DNA of 64,000 nt, taken from the NCBI GenBank assembly GCA_900239685.1, contig OENT01000634.1, positions 26,419 to 90,418 on the forward strand, in the 5' to 3' direction. Made by a program: the position numbers and the translations under genes. Of the stretch, positions 60,908 through 64,000 are shown one piece after another. The stretch comes from Rotaria macrura (taxonomy: Eukaryota > Rotifera > Eurotatoria > Philodinida > Philodinidae). The notes beneath the pieces were generated by a model. That model worked only from the letters and a program-made list of their open reading frames with translations, was not told the origin of the DNA and searched no databases. How positions within the stretch are numbered: the first letter of the stretch is position 1; each line of letters opens with the position of its first letter.

Positions 60908-62888
60908 AGCCACCGTTTCGTCCCTCTCAATTACATATTAGTCTTGAGTACAAAAAAATCATGTAGACTCCTTCACATCATTTGTATTTCGAAAACCCTA
61001 TTCTTATGAATACATCATGCTTTTTTCAATCGTTGATTTAGGATGAAAGATGTCCTTCACAAAAAAAAAGACTTCAACCTATGATCGGTTTCCGGCAGCA
61101 ATTGGCAATTCCCCAATTTTGGATATCTGGGTGTGTGTTATGGGACGATCGCTATCGTCCCAACAGCCTCCACATTGTGTTTTCTATCTGTTTTCTTCTC
61201 GTTGGTCATCCATATCCGTATCTATATGTTATAGTATGTAGATGATTTAGTTTAGTGAGAAGATAGTTTGCTCTTGAGTGGGTCGTCATCGCTGTCCAGC
61301 TAAGTGGCAAAGCCACTAATTCCTTCGTTCGTTTTTTCATCATTCAAATAAACATAATGCACATGATTCCTGACAGTGTGGATGTTGGTTTGACTATATT
61401 TATTACTACACCCACACCGTCTATTGCTATTTATAATCATAATTGATATTTTCATTTTCGGCTATATAATAGCATCACGATCAATGACAACCTATGGTAC
61501 TTTCCATTTTGGCGGGGAACAATTTTTTCGTAATGTAGTCTATCCAGTTTATTATTTTGTCTTAGGGTAAATTTGATGATGAGCCTTCACAATTAGATAG
61601 TATGAGAAGAACACTAAAAATAATAGTATTTGTATGCGTATGTACTCTTTTTGAAAGTCACACCTGATGCCAATACTATCATAACCACTCAAGTCATGTT
61701 TGCATTTCATATGCTCTTTGTCAATATATTGTTGCTAAATATGCTTAATGCCTTATTCAGGTAAAAAGAAATGAATCAATTAATTTAGACAATGATAAGC
61801 CTCACTAATATTATAGTAGTACAAAAACCGACGTTCAAACACAAGGATATCCTATTTGGGCTTACAGCCTTTTCATTGTTTGCTTGTGTTTTTCTTTTAA
61901 ATTTCTGATGACGATGAATTAAGTAAACATTTTTACGGTCATTCAATAGTGCTCAGATGCAAATACTTGGTCCCGTTTTTTTAACATTTATTTCGTCTCA
62001 GGATATTGAACTTGTGTACGTTTTAAAATAAGATTGTGTATTATATTTCCTAGACTGACGGGATAGGGTCTAAGAACGGAAATTCAACTGTGTATGTTTG
62101 TCTGTTAGATAAATATCGCGTTATTAATATGGTACAAATGGGGATGGGCAATTTCAGTGTAATTACTGACATCGAATTCACTGGTACACTGATCACTGCG
62201 AACACTAAAAACTACGTTCACAATGAAATATTAGCAAACCAACACTGATTGTCATTAACTAGAATTTATATACCGAATATTTTGACATCTCCCTATTGAA
62301 AAATCTCGATGTATATAGATTTTTGATCCGATGAAAGCATCTCAGCTTAGGAGAGGGTACACCACAGGACCAATCTAATCTCCGTATATGTAGGCAGCCG
62401 GAGAAAAACATTATTCTTTCGAATTCACTATCTAGAATCAAAGGTCTACCCAAACCATGATCAAATCAAAAATATATGATCATTTCGTTTTACCTATGAA
62501 AAATGCGAACTAAACTACGTTCGAAGGGATCTGCGGATTGTGTTGTCTGTCAGCAAAGAGAAACCTCACACCAAACAACAACTTTTTCTGTTGGTTCCTG
62601 CAGTATCTGGCGACTGAGAAAATGGACCTAGGTTTCCTATGATTCAACTTTTACTTTGATCCCAATTCAAGCGTCGCATTACAATACGATAAAAGTCGAT
62701 TGATTGAGGCAAAAGTTAGTACCATACCGAATGTCAGAATCATTGAAACTATCGCTCGACTTGCTGCCAAAACACTCATTCTCAAATTATAAGATTATAA
62801 ATCACCTTCATTGAGTAAGCCTTACAATTTACGTTCACTACAAAGTCAGTTTCAAGAGGATAACGTATCTTCAGTAGTAGAAACGTGA
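60908..62888. other. intergenic, no gene recognised
   Basis: Holds a G/C pair at 61372-61421. Short ORFs at 61050-61241 and 62259-62453 carry no motif. Confidence 0.5.
61372..61421. repeat. GACAGTGTGGATGTTGG / CACCCACACCGTC pair
   Basis: GACAGTGTGGATGTTGGTTT pairs with ACTACACCCACACCGTC across about 15 nt. It lies about 460 bp past the 2H-EEP stop codon. Confidence 0.6.
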
Positions 62889-63484
62889 ATGGATGAGAAA
62901 GAAATAGAAAAGAAATATATTTTAGAATCGTCACTCAACTATCAGATTGTGAAGGATACTTTATTCAGACATCAACCGATGGCTGATATTTACAGGCAGC
63001 TGATCTCCCTCCTGCTCATGACCGACGTATGTTGAGGAAGAGAGTATTTCTGAAGCGAGCACCGTCGAAGCTGTGTCTATCGTGTAGAATTAAGAATTTC
63101 TGTGATACATTGTCTGATGAAATCAGGTCACTAATACTATTTTCAGTCATGGACATCAGTTTCACGTCGATGAATGAATCAAATTCAATTTCAGAAGCTC
63201 CATTACAAGCATTACGCGATGATGATTCTTCTGCAAAGGCTTCCTCTTCGCCACAACCTAAATCCAGCTGTGCCTTGTCTACGAATAGCTTACTCAAGAA
63301 TTATTTCATCGCTAAAAGAAAAGATGAATAGCTCATTTAAAATTTCGACGCTTTTCTCTTTCTATTTTTTTCGCTATTTTTCACCAAGACCATGATGAAC
63401 GCTCATATACGTCTTCTCGATTTACTGAGCAAAGATGTTCAAACACTTGAACCATTACTAAGAGACATTCATCAACAATTTTAA
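62889..63484 (+). CDS. possible small multi-exon gene, unrecognised
   Basis: ATG 62889 opens a frame (MDEKEIEKKYILESSLNYQI, then ...RHQPMADIYRQLISLLLMTD) that meets a good donor, GTATGT, at 63027. Further right, SEAPLQALRDDDSSAKASSS and KSSCALSTNSLLKNYF are open up to 63331, and 63392-63484 encodes MMNAHIRLLDLLSKDVQTLE and ends at TAA, preceded by a pyrimidine-rich run and AAG. These pieces look coding, but I cannot join them in one frame with confidence. No known domain. If the first exon is read unspliced it stops at 63035. Confidence 0.35.
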
Positions 63485-63675
63485 ATTTTATTTCTGAATG
63501 ATCGAACATGAATGCTTTGGTTACTAATATCATTTATCCTTTGAATGAAAAGTTTGAATAAAGATTATTATTAGCAGGAGAGAAAACATACAAGGAATCG
63601 ACGTGTCAAAAAAAAACAAGATATATTCAAATCAATGCTCAACGACAGTGGACCTGATTGACGGAGTATTTGGAT

Positions 63676-63790
63676 CAGGGTGGCCAGACGTTCTGAAAAG
63701 TAGGGAAAATTTCTGAAATTTGACCGTCTTTCTGATTTTCTTCCGATCTTCTGATTTTTTCTGATTTTTGTATCCTTTTCTGATTTTTTC
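63676..63790. repeat. transposon end, CAGGGTGGCCAGACG
   Basis: CAGGGTGGCCAGACGTTCTG followed by repeated TTTCTGATTTT words resembles a hAT terminal and subterminal region. The partner end is not in the window. Sequence to 64000 shows nothing else. Confidence 0.4.
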
Positions 63791-64000
63791 CGAATTCGAA
63801 AACTTTTCAAATCCCAGCTTTGCAAGCCCAGTTTAGTACAATCATAATTCACTACTATTATACATAAATATTGCGCCATCTTTTTTCTTTGTTATTGATT
63901 GGTGGTTTCTAAGTTATATCGGCAGCTGCAGCTACAGCAATACAATGAAATTTGATGCATTTTTTCGATACTTCGATTTCGATAGTCTTATACTTGATTG

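Noticed and set aside
1..64000. CRISPR array, bacterial operon or phage
   Set aside because: No regular direct repeats with unique spacers and no bacterial gene layout; introns and AATAAA signals point to a eukaryote.

Overview
The window looks like nuclear DNA of a small invertebrate, most probably a bdelloid rotifer. Supporting signs are the AT-rich base composition, introns of about 48-53 nt in three genes, ART-plus-TPR genes of the R-S-E type that are abundant in bdelloids, TIR and NHL-repeat fragments, a rhodopsin-like GPCR, many small non-autonomous transposons, and G-rich motifs like TGTGGG, which I recall as the Adineta telomere repeat. There is no operon structure or bacterial signal. 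The assignment comes from gene families, not from a search.

Layout. 330-3889 (-): broken ART/TPR gene. 3890-9618: no ordinary gene, but it holds a foldback element with a 9-bp target duplication (4168-4319) and a row of five 24-nt exon-like units (6379-6676). 9619-9909 (+): NHL-repeat gene fragment. 10193-11424 (-): secreted serine beta-lactamase-like protein with one 50-nt intron. 14995-16290 (-): VWA protein with an intact MIDAS. 20468-22809 (-): apparently intact ART/TPR paralogue, two exons joined across a GC-AG intron. 24098-24847 (+): uncharacterised, faintly RGS-like. 25287-26010: ORF lying in an inverted repeat. 26174-27250 (-): secreted phosphoesterase with a frameshift. 27251-33026: repeats only. 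33027-33980 (-): GPCR with a 48-nt intron. 33981-38486: repeats, an assembly gap and a tRNA-like relic. 38487-46388 (-): TIR-domain gene split by 6.8 kb of nested transposons and by a hAT-like MITE. 46389-58011: transposon-rich, no gene recognised. 58012-60907 (+): a two-exon gene that appears to join a 2H phosphoesterase-like domain, a zinc-ribbon-like segment and an endonuclease/exonuclease/phosphatase-like domain. 62889-63484 (+): weakly supported small gene.

The genes do not form one pathway. Three have immune- or signal-type domains (ART, TIR, 2H-EEP), and two of the ART/TIR loci are decaying. At least four elements carry TAGGG-type ends with 8-bp target duplications (hAT-like), and others are flanked by TA (mariner-like). 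About ten short inverted pairs, with a GTGTGGG-like arm always 5' of a CCCACAC-like arm, are scattered between genes and in one intron. The best candidates for something undescribed are the micro-exon-like row, the 2H-EEP fusion and these telomere-like hairpins.
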